From Candidatus Sulfotelmatobacter sp. (GTDB taxonomy: Bacteria > Acidobacteriota > Terriglobia > Terriglobales > SbA1), in contig JASLEQ010000674.1 of the NCBI GenBank assembly GCA_030151135.1, positions 1 to 6,416 of the forward strand: a DNA stretch of 6,416 nucleotides. Direction: 5' to 3'. The notes beneath the pieces are model-generated. The model was not told the origin of the DNA, did not search any database, and was given only the letters and a program-made list of their open reading frames with translations. Positions 1 to 5,591 of this stretch are shown one piece after another (position 1 is the first letter of the stretch; the number at the start of each line of letters is the position of its first letter). A program made the position numbers and the translations under genes.

Positions 1-12
1 TTCGCTGCTCCC

Positions 13-42
13 TGGCTTGTACCCTCCCCCAGGTACTTGCCA
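13..42 (-). terminator. Stem-loop after the pilin gene, possible terminator
   Basis: Two-step stem: an inner perfect 5-bp stem (GTACC at 19-23, GGTAC at 32-36), then a symmetric TT/TT mismatch, then an outer 4-bp stem (TGGC 13-16, GCCA 39-42), around an 8-nt loop. It begins 7 nt past the pilin stop codon on the minus strand, where transcription of the pilin should end. There is no U-tract on the pilin strand after the stem, so it may be a Rho-assisted end or a 3' stabilising hairpin rather than a canonical intrinsic terminator. The position is persuasive; the mechanism is inferred. Confidence 0.42.
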
Positions 43-49
43 AACTGAA

Positions 50-571
50 TTACTGGTTGAGCGGGTTGAAGGTCAGGACGCCCGCTTCGGTATTGGAGCA
101 AACGCCAGCCGGGTCGACGCGAACCACAGCATCTTCCTCAGCGCAGAAGCCGCGGATACCGGTCTGGTTGATCGTGATCGGAGTCGCGTTGATGGTGTAG
201 CCAACGTTGACGCCGCCAGCAATCGTTCCAGTACCGCTCACGAACATATAACCGCTCTTTCCGCTGTTTGCGGGGTTACCGTCGTTGGCGAGCACGGAGT
301 CAATCAAGCAAGCCGTGCCGGTAGCCGGAACGCAAGCAACGCCCGCCGCGCCACCGAGGTTCACCAGGGCCGGCGCAAAGCCGACTGTAGGATAGGTGGA
401 GTTGTAGGTGACTTCAGCAGTGTTGACGGTACGAACTGACGCGACAGCCGAAGACTCGTTGGCGGCCATACGGGCGCGCAGAAGGTTCGGAATCGCGATT
501 GCTGCGATGATCAGGATGATCGCCACCACGATCAGCAGCTCGATAAGTGAGAAACCCTTTTGTTTCCGCAT
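50..571 (-). CDS. pilA: Type IV pilin (PilA-like), prepilin-type N-terminal domain
   Basis: Structural subunit of a type IV pilus or close relative, 173 aa. The N-terminus is a class III prepilin signal: a 6-residue basic leader ending in G6, cleavage before F7 (KGFSLIELL), and E11, the Glu5 of the mature pilin needed for assembly. A hydrophobic helix covers about residues 9-28, followed by the amphipathic helix to about 60. In this family PilD cleaves and methylates the N-terminus and PilB/PilT-type motors drive the fibre; none of these is in the window. Four cysteines (80, 88, 143, 158) suit one disulfide in the alpha-beta loop and one in the C-terminal D-region. N-x-S/T sequons occur at N38, N57, N128 and N135. 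The GspG pseudopilin signature is not apparent, so pilin is preferred over type II secretion pseudopilin; a minor pilin remains possible. The start is supported by a purine-rich ribosome site and by the leader length. Confidence 0.93.
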   Translation of the reverse strand: MRKQKGFSLIELLIVVAIILIIAAIAIPNLLRARMAANESSAVASVRTVNTAEVTYNSTYPTVGFAPALVNLGGAAGVACVPATGTACLIDSVLANDGNPANSGKSGYMFVSGTGTIAGGVNVGYTINATPITINQTGIRGFCAEEDAVVRVDPAGVCSNTEAGVLTFNPLNQ

Positions 572-580
572 CTCTAAATG

Positions 581-587
581 TCCCCTC
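581..587 (-). promoter_or_regulatory. Ribosome binding site of the pilin gene
   Basis: On the minus strand this reads GAGGGGA, 9 nt before the ATG at 571-569. It fixes the start that gives the 6-residue prepilin leader and argues against upstream alternatives. Confidence 0.7.
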
Positions 588-610
588 GTTTTTATCTGTT
601 TTTAGAATCT

Positions 611-625
611 CTGCGAACATCGCAG
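611..625 (-). repeat. Perfect inverted repeat in the pilin leader
   Basis: CTGCGA (611-616) and TCGCAG (620-625) form a perfect 6-bp inverted repeat with a 3-nt centre. If the sigma-54-like element at 640-655 is used, transcription would begin near 629, placing this hairpin at the extreme 5' end of the pilin mRNA, a position known to protect stable transcripts. It could equally be a protein-binding operator. The symmetry is seen; the role is inferred. Confidence 0.45.
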
Positions 626-639
626 CCGTACTCGATGTT

Positions 640-655
640 TGCACCTGCCTCGCCA
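640..655 (-). promoter_or_regulatory. Candidate sigma-54 (-24/-12) promoter for the pilin gene
   Basis: Read on the minus strand, the 16-mer has TGGC at the -24 side and TGCA at the -12 side, with exactly 10 bp between the invariant GG and GC. It differs from TGGCACR-N4-TTGCW at three positions. The predicted start would be near 629, giving a leader of roughly 60 nt. RpoN/PilR control of pilA is established in Pseudomonas, Geobacter and Myxococcus, which makes this plausible here. No sigma-54 activator gene is present in the window. A single imperfect match in a GC-rich genome could be chance. Confidence 0.35.
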
Positions 656-902
656 AAGGCGCCAGTTACCTTGGTTTCGGTTACCAATTCGGCAAAGACT
701 TTGTTTTCAGCGGGTGGAGAGACTTTGGTTTCGGGGATGAGTTTGAGGGGATTGTTTCCATTGCCAAATTGCGTCGGAAGGGCTGACAAATCACGTCACT
801 ACGGCGCGGCACTCCGGCTGGCCTGGGTCGTGGAAAGGAGCGAGTCACTGGCGGCCCATCAGGAGAGGTGACGCAAGTACCCAAAGGGATTTGCGAGAGA
901 GT

Positions 903-939
903 TTCTCGGCGGGAATTGCGCTTTATAATCCGGCGAGAA
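903..939 (+). promoter_or_regulatory. Consensus -10 box flanked by an imperfect inverted repeat
   Basis: A perfect TATAAT sits at 924-929, 23 nt before the TTG start of the TPR membrane protein. No good -35 is found at 16-18 bp. Flanking it, 903-912 and 930-939 are inverted repeats matching at 9 of 10 positions (TTCTCGGCGG against the reverse complement of CCGGCGAGAA). The right arm overlaps the expected transcription start (about 936), so a repressor or activator bound here would control initiation. A second small repeat, CGAGA 894-898 with TCTCG 904-908, covers the -35 zone. The -10 is convincing; the operator role is inferred. Confidence 0.5.
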
Positions 940-946
940 GAGGGGA
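940..946 (+). promoter_or_regulatory. Ribosome binding site selecting a TTG start
   Basis: GAGGGGA lies 6-7 nt upstream of the TTG at 953-955. This spacing favours TTG over the in-frame GTG at 974, which has no comparable purine-rich tract before it. Confidence 0.65.
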
Positions 947-952
947 TTTCAT

Positions 953-2839
953 TTGGCGTCGACAGCAACGGGCGTGGCCCGAGTAGAGAAGAAGACATCG
1001 GGGGAGCCGTCCGATTCCGCAGCGAAACAGCGGTTGATCTTCTCCCTGTTGCTGGCTGTCGTCATGCTGGCGCTCTACAATCCGGTCGCGCACAACGGAT
1101 TTGTGTTCTTCGACGACTCGGTATATCTGATCAAGAACAATGTGATTCATGGGGGACTGTCGTGGGGGGCGGTGAAGTGGTCGTTCTCGACGTTCCATGC
1201 CGGGAACTGGCATCCGCTGACATGGCTGTCGCACGCGCTCGACTGCCAGCTGTTTGGGCTGAATCCGGCGGGTCATCATTATGTGAGCCTTCTTTTCCAC
1301 GTCAGCAATGCGGTGCTGGTGTTTCTGATCCTGGAAGCGGCTACGGGTCTGCTATGGCCGAGCCTGATGGTGGCGGCGGCGTTTGGGCTGCATCCGTTGA
1401 GCGTGGAGTCGGTGGCGTGGGCGGCGGAACGGAAGAACGTACTGAGCATGTTTTTCTGCCTGCTGGCGCTGCGGTCGTATACGAAGTATGCGCGGTCGGG
1501 AAGGCAGACGTCTTATGTGGGTTCGCTGGTTTGCTTCGCGCTGGGCCTGATGGCGAAGCCCCAGGTGATCAGCCTGCCAATCCTGCTATTTCTGTGGGAC
1601 TACTGGCCGCTGGGCCGGCTGAATTTTGGGCAGGGTGAGGAGCCGAATCCGGAGAGAACTTCTTTCAGCGCGTTGTTCGTGGAGAAGTTGCCATTCCTGG
1701 GACTCTCGGCGGTGAGTGCGGTGGTCACGATCGTGGCGCAGCGCGCGGGGAATTCGGTGCGAAATCTGGCGGAGATTTCGTTTCCGGTGCGACTCGAGAA
1801 CAGCGCGGTGTCGTATGTCCGCTACCTGGGGCTGCTGTTCTGGCCTGCGAAGCTGGCGCCGATGTATCCGCATCCGGGGAACTCGCTGCACGGGTGGCAG
1901 GTTGGGGTGGCAGCGGTGGTGCTGGGCGCGATCACGGCGATCGCAGTGTGGCAGCGGAAACATCGTTACGTGATCGTGGGATGGCTATGGTTTGTGATCG
2001 CCCTGGTGCCGATGATTGGCCTGATCCAGGTAGGCGAGCAAGCGATGGCCGACCGCTATATGTATCTGTCGATTGTGGGGCTGCTGGTCGCGGTGGTGTG
2101 GAGCTGCCGGGAGGTGGCGGTCCAGAGGAAAGTGCCCGCGGCGGCGTGGGGAATCGTGGCGGGGGCAGCGGTGCTGGCGTTGGGGATGGCGACGCATCAT
2201 CAGTTGAGTTATTGGCACGACGGCGAGACGCTCTGGCGGTATACGTTGAGCGTTACGGATCGCAACTACATGGCGCACGACAACCTGGCGATGGTGCTGG
2301 CGGAAGAAGGACGGGCGGACGAAGCGATCACGGAATTCCGCGCGGCGGAGGCGCTGCATCAGTACCCGGCGAGCCAGGTTATTTTGTTGGGCGATTATGA
2401 ACAAGGTCATGGACACTTGCGCGGGGCCGTTGAGCAATACACGCTGGCGGCGCAGAGTACGAGTGAAGCCGGAGTGAAAGCGGCAGCGTGGGACCGAGTG
2501 GCGCGCGCGGAGACGGCTGGCGGAGATATGGCCACGGCGGCGCAGACATATGAGAAAGCGCTGACGGCGAAGGCGGATGATCCGGACGCGCTGGCGGGAT
2601 CTGGGATGCTTGCGCTGCGGGCGGGAAATTCGGCGCTGGCGTCGCAGCGTTTTGAGAGGCTGGTGAAAGTCGCTCCGGGCGATGTAAGCCTGCTGTTGCT
2701 GGCCGGGGCACTGCGGCGAAATGGGCGGGAGGAAGATGCCGCCAAAGCGGAAGAGCAGGCGCAGAAGATTTCGTCCAACTATTCGCAAGCAGAAGAGACG
2801 GCGCGGCAGTTTGCAGCGCAGTACGGCGTGCAGCGGTAG
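953..2839 (+). CDS. Polytopic membrane protein, TMTC/GT-C-like with C-terminal TPRs
   Basis: 628 aa from a TTG start. Residues 1-28 are polar and probably cytosolic; a membrane segment follows at about 29-46, then a loop with FFDDSVYLI (D54, D55), the position of the acidic motif in GT-C glycosyltransferases of the PMT/TMTC group. Other landmarks are HPLTWLSH (87-94), HPLSVESVAWAAERKNVLS (147-165) and MADRYMYL (365-372), arranged as in TMTC-type proteins and their bacterial homologues. Further membrane segments lie near 110-145, 165-177, 188-200, 205-217, 248-263, 284-298, 318-333, 339-360, 370-384 and 398-412. After about 435 the chain is soluble, with TPR-like helices near 437-470, 508-541, 542-575 and 577-607. 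In the TMTC family the membrane half transfers a sugar from a lipid-linked donor to protein hydroxyls and the TPRs bind the acceptor. Bacterial members are mostly uncharacterised, so enzyme activity and substrate are inferences. Codon use is strongly G/C-ending. It is divergent from the pilin gene and 109 bp from the Rieske gene. Confidence 0.9.
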   Translation: MASTATGVARVEKKTSGEPSDSAAKQRLIFSLLLAVVMLALYNPVAHNGFVFFDDSVYLIKNNVIHGGLSWGAVKWSFSTFHAGNWHPLTWLSHALDCQLFGLNPAGHHYVSLLFHVSNAVLVFLILEAATGLLWPSLMVAAAFGLHPLSVESVAWAAERKNVLSMFFCLLALRSYTKYARSGRQTSYVGSLVCFALGLMAKPQVISLPILLFLWDYWPLGRLNFGQGEEPNPERTSFSALFVEKLPFLGLSAVSAVVTIVAQRAGNSVRNLAEISFPVRLENSAVSYVRYLGLLFWPAKLAPMYPHPGNSLHGWQVGVAAVVLGAITAIAVWQRKHRYVIVGWLWFVIALVPMIGLIQVGEQAMADRYMYLSIVGLLVAVVWSCREVAVQRKVPAAAWGIVAGAAVLALGMATHHQLSYWHDGETLWRYTLSVTDRNYMAHDNLAMVLAEEGRADEAITEFRAAEALHQYPASQVILLGDYEQGHGHLRGAVEQYTLAAQSTSEAGVKAAAWDRVARAETAGGDMATAAQTYEKALTAKADDPDALAGSGMLALRAGNSALASQRFERLVKVAPGDVSLLLLAGALRRNGREEDAAKAEEQAQKISSNYSQAEETARQFAAQYGVQR

Positions 2840-2897
2840 TTTCGAGATCGCGCCGGGACCGCGAGTTTTCGGTGCGAGCTTCATGTCTTGTCCCTTC

Positions 2898-2916
2898 TCG
2901 GCGCGCCCGGCGCCGA
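2898..2916. repeat. GC-rich 7-bp inverted repeat upstream of the Rieske gene
   Basis: TCGGCGC (2898-2904) and GCGCCGA (2910-2916) form a perfect 7-bp stem with a 5-nt loop. It lies 58 nt after the TPR gene stop and covers where a -35 element would sit for the -10 box at 2934. There is no T-run after it, so it is not a classical terminator. It could be an operator or a Rho-type end signal. Confidence 0.45.
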
Positions 2917-2933
2917 ATCTGGAATTCCTGCCT

Positions 2934-2939
2934 TACAAT
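2934..2939 (+). promoter_or_regulatory. -10 box of the Rieske oxygenase gene, leaderless start
   Basis: TACAAT ends 9 nt before the ATG at 2949. A start site 6-9 nt past the -10 would fall at or within 3 nt of the ATG, so the mRNA would be leaderless or nearly so. This fits the lack of any Shine-Dalgarno sequence before the ATG. No recognisable -35 is present at 16-18 bp. Confidence 0.45.
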
Positions 2940-2948
2940 GTCGGCACT

Positions 2949-4043
2949 ATGAATGAGGCTTCCTCGCCGTTTTCGGTAGATGCAGAGATTTCGCGTGCGT
3001 GGACGCTGCCTTCCGAGCTTTATACCGATGCTGCGGTGTTCTCCGCCGAACGAGAAAAGATGTTTGCGAGAACGTGGCAGGTAGTGGGACATGCGCATCA
3101 GGTGGCGAATGCCGGAGACTACTTCACGACGGAGCGGGTTGGGGAGCCGCTTTTGATTGTGCGCGGCAATGATGGGGTGCTGCGCGGGTTCTACAACGTT
3201 TGCCGGCACCGGGCGGGGCCTCCAGCGGAAGGGTGCGGGACGCGCAAACTGTTTCGGTGCGGATATCACGGATGGACGTATGGTCTGGATGGGGCGCTGA
3301 TCAATGCGACGGAGATGGAAGGCGTGGAGGGATTTCGTCCGGAGGAATTCGCGCTGGCGCCGGTGCGGGTGGAGGAGTGGTTCAATCTCGTTTTCGTGAA
3401 CCTGGATCGAGAGGCGTGCCCGCTGCGGGAATGGTTGGGAGAGTTACTGCCGCAGGTGGAGAGATTTCCGTTTGCGGGAATGAAGTTATTTGAGCGGCGG
3501 ACGTACGACATGAGGTGCAACTGGAAGACGTATGTCGACAATTATCTGGAGGGATATCACCTGCCGAGCGTGCATCCGGGATTGAATCGAGAGTTGGATT
3601 ACAACGCTTACGTGGTTGAGCCTTATGCGAGGCATGTGCGACAGTTTTCTCCGATTCGCGGGGCGCAGGCAGGGGATGCGACGCCGAGGCGATACCAGGA
3701 AGCGCGCGAAGATTTGACGACGGATTATTTCTGGATATTTCCGAACTGGATGCTGAATTGTTATCCCGACAATGTGTCGTTGAATATTGTGCTGCCGCTC
3801 GGGCCGGAGCGGTCGCTGGCAATTTTTGAATGGTATTTACCGGAGAAGGATCACGGGTCGGCGGCAGCGAAGGAATCGGTGGAGTTCAGCGATCAGATCC
3901 AGGTGGAAGATGTTGGGATCTGCGAGACAGTGCAGAAGAATTTAAGGTCGCGAAGTTATACGCGGGGACGATTCAGCGTGAAGCAGGAAAAGGGCGTACA
4001 TGCTTTTCATCGAATGTACGCGGAGATGATGTCGGTAGACTGA
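2949..4043 (+). CDS. Rieske non-heme iron oxygenase, alpha subunit (CntA/GbcA-like)
   Basis: Cytosolic oxygenase component, 364 aa, a usual length for the family. The Rieske [2Fe-2S] domain is at about 40-140 with ligands C85, H87, C104 and H107 (CRH...CGYH), 16 residues apart. The catalytic SRPBCC-type domain follows, with NWKTYVDNYLEGYHLPSVH (191-209) giving H204 and H209 as mononuclear iron ligands, D197 and E201 as the bridging acids, and D321 in QVEDVGICETVQKNL as the likely carboxylate ligand. That last motif is characteristic of the group with carnitine monooxygenase CntA, glycine betaine demethylase GbcA and choline monooxygenase, so N-demethylation or hydroxylation of a quaternary amine is a reasonable guess, but the substrate cannot be read from the sequence. 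Electrons would come from a reductase not encoded here. The frame is open upstream to 2721, inside the previous gene; the ATG at 2949 gives a family-typical N-terminus and has a -10 box just before it. An in-frame ATG at 2883 is less likely. Confidence 0.93.
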   Translation: MNEASSPFSVDAEISRAWTLPSELYTDAAVFSAEREKMFARTWQVVGHAHQVANAGDYFTTERVGEPLLIVRGNDGVLRGFYNVCRHRAGPPAEGCGTRKLFRCGYHGWTYGLDGALINATEMEGVEGFRPEEFALAPVRVEEWFNLVFVNLDREACPLREWLGELLPQVERFPFAGMKLFERRTYDMRCNWKTYVDNYLEGYHLPSVHPGLNRELDYNAYVVEPYARHVRQFSPIRGAQAGDATPRRYQEAREDLTTDYFWIFPNWMLNCYPDNVSLNIVLPLGPERSLAIFEWYLPEKDHGSAAAKESVEFSDQIQVEDVGICETVQKNLRSRSYTRGRFSVKQEKGVHAFHRMYAEMMSVD

Positions 4044-4101
4044 AGTCTCGAAGCGATCCGCTGGGTCTGCCCACCACTTTTCGGGTAAGAAATCGCCCGT
4101 A

Positions 4102-4130
4102 TTGTTCCCGAGCTATCAAAACTTCACTAT
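4102..4130 (+). promoter_or_regulatory. Weak candidate promoter for the exported protein gene
   Basis: TTGTTC (4102-4107) and CACTAT (4125-4130) are separated by 17 bp, each matching the sigma-70 consensus at only 3 of 6 positions. It would give a leader of about 78 nt. It is the best pairing I found in the 171-bp gap, not a strong one. Confidence 0.2.
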
Positions 4131-4165
4131 GTCGCCGTCGATCAGACGCTGCGGCTGCCGTTTCG

Positions 4166-4175
4166 GCCTCGAGGC
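4166..4175. repeat. 10-bp perfect palindrome in the leader of the exported protein gene
   Basis: GCCTCGAGGC is self-complementary. Just before it, GCCG-TTT-CGGC is a second tiny hairpin sharing bases. Both lie 40-60 nt before the start codon, in a segment rich in GGC/GCC. They could be an operator or simply a chance product of GC-rich sequence. Confidence 0.25.
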
Positions 4176-4204
4176 GGCTCCCGAAGTACTTTCCCAATCC
4201 AGCT

Positions 4205-4208
4205 GGAG
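4205..4208 (+). promoter_or_regulatory. Ribosome binding site choosing the second of two ATGs
   Basis: GGAG directly abuts the ATG at 4209, which is too close for initiation, but is 6 nt from the in-frame ATG at 4215. The latter is therefore the likelier start; the difference is only two residues (MT) before the signal peptide. Confidence 0.6.
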
Positions 4209-4214
4209 ATGACC

Positions 4215-5513
4215 ATGCGAGGATGCGCACGAGTTACTACTTTCTTTCTCATCGCTGCAATGTTCGGAATAAGTGTGCTTGTTTCTGCCCAGACGCAGTC
4301 ACAAGATTCCGAGAACATTGTAATAACGCGTTCGGACTTGTCTCCGTTCACGGGCACTGCCCTTGGCCGTTTTGCGCAGGGATTTCAGTACCAGTACCAG
4401 TACCTTGAGAATCCCAATCTAATCCAGGTTAAGCAGGGGACTAGCCAGCTTATTATTCCCAACCCAGAACACAATCTGAACCAACACTCGCTAACCTTCG
4501 ATTTCAAGCAGGTATTTCTGAACAGCAAGGTGCTTTCGCAAGCCCTTCAGAACGCCTATGACCTAAAGAATGCAGGTAATCGACGAGGTAAAGTCGACCA
4601 GATCTGCGGGGACATGTCGGTATTCGATTGCGTTGCGGTTGGCGGAAGCCGGTTGGGACGGGCGTTGTCAGGGCTGACGGTCACCGCGACCCTGTCGGAG
4701 AGGGCTGCAGTGTCGCAAGGCGTGCTGGTTCCGGAGGGATCTTTCTCGAATCACTATGCGATTGCCGGAGAGGTCAAATTTGATCCCTCGCAAGTGTTCC
4801 TAACTGGCACGGACTGGAAAGCGGCAGCGGACGCAATCATCAAGATGAAGCTGATCGACTTTAAACATGACAAAGGGCTGAAGAAATACGAGATCTGCAC
4901 CGATCCGACAGAAGTCCAGTCCCTCATCCAGCAGCACGTCGACAAACCGGATGGACCGAAGGACTGGTGGCGTTGCGTGTCTGACCTTGCGGGAACACGA
5001 CACAAGGGATTCATCGCGCTCGCGTTTCTTCCGACTATCGATTTCAAACGCCAGACTCAATTCGATTTCGTGCAATACAGCGGGTTGCTTTCGGGAGAAC
5101 CGTTGGAGGCTGGATTGAATACCTTGACGTTCACGTGGGACTTGCGAAGAGCGATCGCTTCCGCTTCCACCCGGAGCGATGCCTTCGAGGCACTAAAAGC
5201 GATATTGCAGGCGAAACAAGAACGGCGGAAGGACGAGGAAGCTGCCGCTGAAAAGGTGGAGAGTCAAAAAGTGTGCGTGACCATGAAGGGTTCGTCGGTG
5301 AATTACATTTCGGTTCCCGACAGCTTTAAGCCTGCTGCTTGCGAGAACCTTCGAAAGGAGATCCTGGCGGACCGATATGAACTGGCATGCAGCACGGCGC
5401 AGGGGTGGCTGAAAAGCGGATCAGCAATCACCGGGGAAGCAGCGTCGAAGGACCTGCCATTCCCGAATCCATGCAAGTGGTCTATTGAGAGGGAAAACAT
5501 AGCGGTACGCTAG
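4215..5513 (+). CDS. Exported protein of unknown family, eight cysteines
   Basis: 432 aa. I do not recognise the family. Residues 1-25 form a Sec signal peptide: basic start (R2, R6), hydrophobic core about 9-22, and cleavage after VSA before QTQSQ. The mature part has no further obvious membrane segment and carries eight cysteines (131, 139, 228, 254, 354, 376, 392, 420), an even number that fits up to four disulfides in an oxidising compartment. Cysteines 354-420 cluster in a C-terminal block after a charged, probably helical stretch (about 322-352, AKQERRKDEEAAAEKV). The middle has alternating beta-like segments (YAIAGEVKF, FIALAFLPTIDF, LNTLTFTWDL). There is no lipobox, so a periplasmic or surface location is likelier than a lipoprotein. 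Codon use is visibly less G/C-ending than in the two genes to its left, which may mean a different origin or low expression. It stands alone between a 171-bp gap and a convergent neighbour. Confidence 0.85.
   Translation: MRGCARVTTFFLIAAMFGISVLVSAQTQSQDSENIVITRSDLSPFTGTALGRFAQGFQYQYQYLENPNLIQVKQGTSQLIIPNPEHNLNQHSLTFDFKQVFLNSKVLSQALQNAYDLKNAGNRRGKVDQICGDMSVFDCVAVGGSRLGRALSGLTVTATLSERAAVSQGVLVPEGSFSNHYAIAGEVKFDPSQVFLTGTDWKAAADAIIKMKLIDFKHDKGLKKYEICTDPTEVQSLIQQHVDKPDGPKDWWRCVSDLAGTRHKGFIALAFLPTIDFKRQTQFDFVQYSGLLSGEPLEAGLNTLTFTWDLRRAIASASTRSDAFEALKAILQAKQERRKDEEAAAEKVESQKVCVTMKGSSVNYISVPDSFKPAACENLRKEILADRYELACSTAQGWLKSGSAITGEAASKDLPFPNPCKWSIERENIAVR
4386..4403 (+). repeat. Three tandem CAGTAC hexamers
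   Basis: Three perfect copies at 4386-4391, 4392-4397 and 4398-4403 encode QYQYQY at residues 58-63 of the exported protein. Being a multiple of three, changes in copy number would keep the frame and alter only the local length of the chain. Confidence 0.6.
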
Positions 5514-5591
5514 GCCGCGCGATGTTCTCGGCGTGCCCTTCGAAACCCGTTGGGCAAAGACAACCAATCGGGGCGATCGAATGAATGCCTA

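Larger units (their letters stand above)
572..952. other. Divergent intergenic region between pilin and TPR membrane protein
   Basis: 381 bp with no convincing gene. It holds the pilin ribosome site (581-587), a 6-bp inverted repeat (611-625), a sigma-54-like element on the minus strand (640-655), short direct repeats (TTGGTTTCGG at 671-680 and 725-734; GACTTTG at 697-703 and 721-727), and the -10 box plus imperfect inverted repeat that serve the rightward gene (903-939). A minus-strand frame open from 789 to 592 has only weak TTG starts and no ribosome site; it is discussed as a finding. Nothing distinctive was seen from about 790 to 890. Confidence 0.6.

Noticed and set aside
868..1638. 256-codon plus-strand open frame overlapping the start of the TPR membrane protein
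   Set aside because: Its translation is rich in G, R and V without domain logic, and it lies in another frame of a gene with recognisable motifs. It is a by-product of high GC.
1985..2884. 299-codon minus-strand open frame antisense to the TPR protein
   Set aside because: Arginine- and histidine-rich low-complexity translation, the normal antisense shadow of G/C-ending codons; no ribosome site or family motif seen.
2721..2948. 76-codon N-terminal extension of the Rieske gene
   Set aside because: It would overlap the TPR gene by 119 bp, is arginine-rich and unlike Rieske N-termini. The ATG at 2949 is better placed and has a -10 box.
2379..3269. 296-codon minus-strand open frame spanning the TPR and Rieske genes
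   Set aside because: Runs antisense through two well-supported genes and the gap between them; composition is proline/arginine/serine-rich with no recognisable domain.
4082..4109. CGGG/CCCG hairpins after the Rieske gene as a terminator
   Set aside because: Stems of four base pairs with large loops and no T-tract; chance level in this composition.
3830..4408. 192-codon plus-strand open frame across the Rieske 3' end and the next gene's start
   Set aside because: Overlaps two better genes in a different frame; no coding features.
5534..5556. Possible bidirectional terminator between the convergent genes (TGCCC/GGGCA)
   Set aside because: Only a 5-bp stem with a 13-nt loop and no T-run on either strand; too weak to call.
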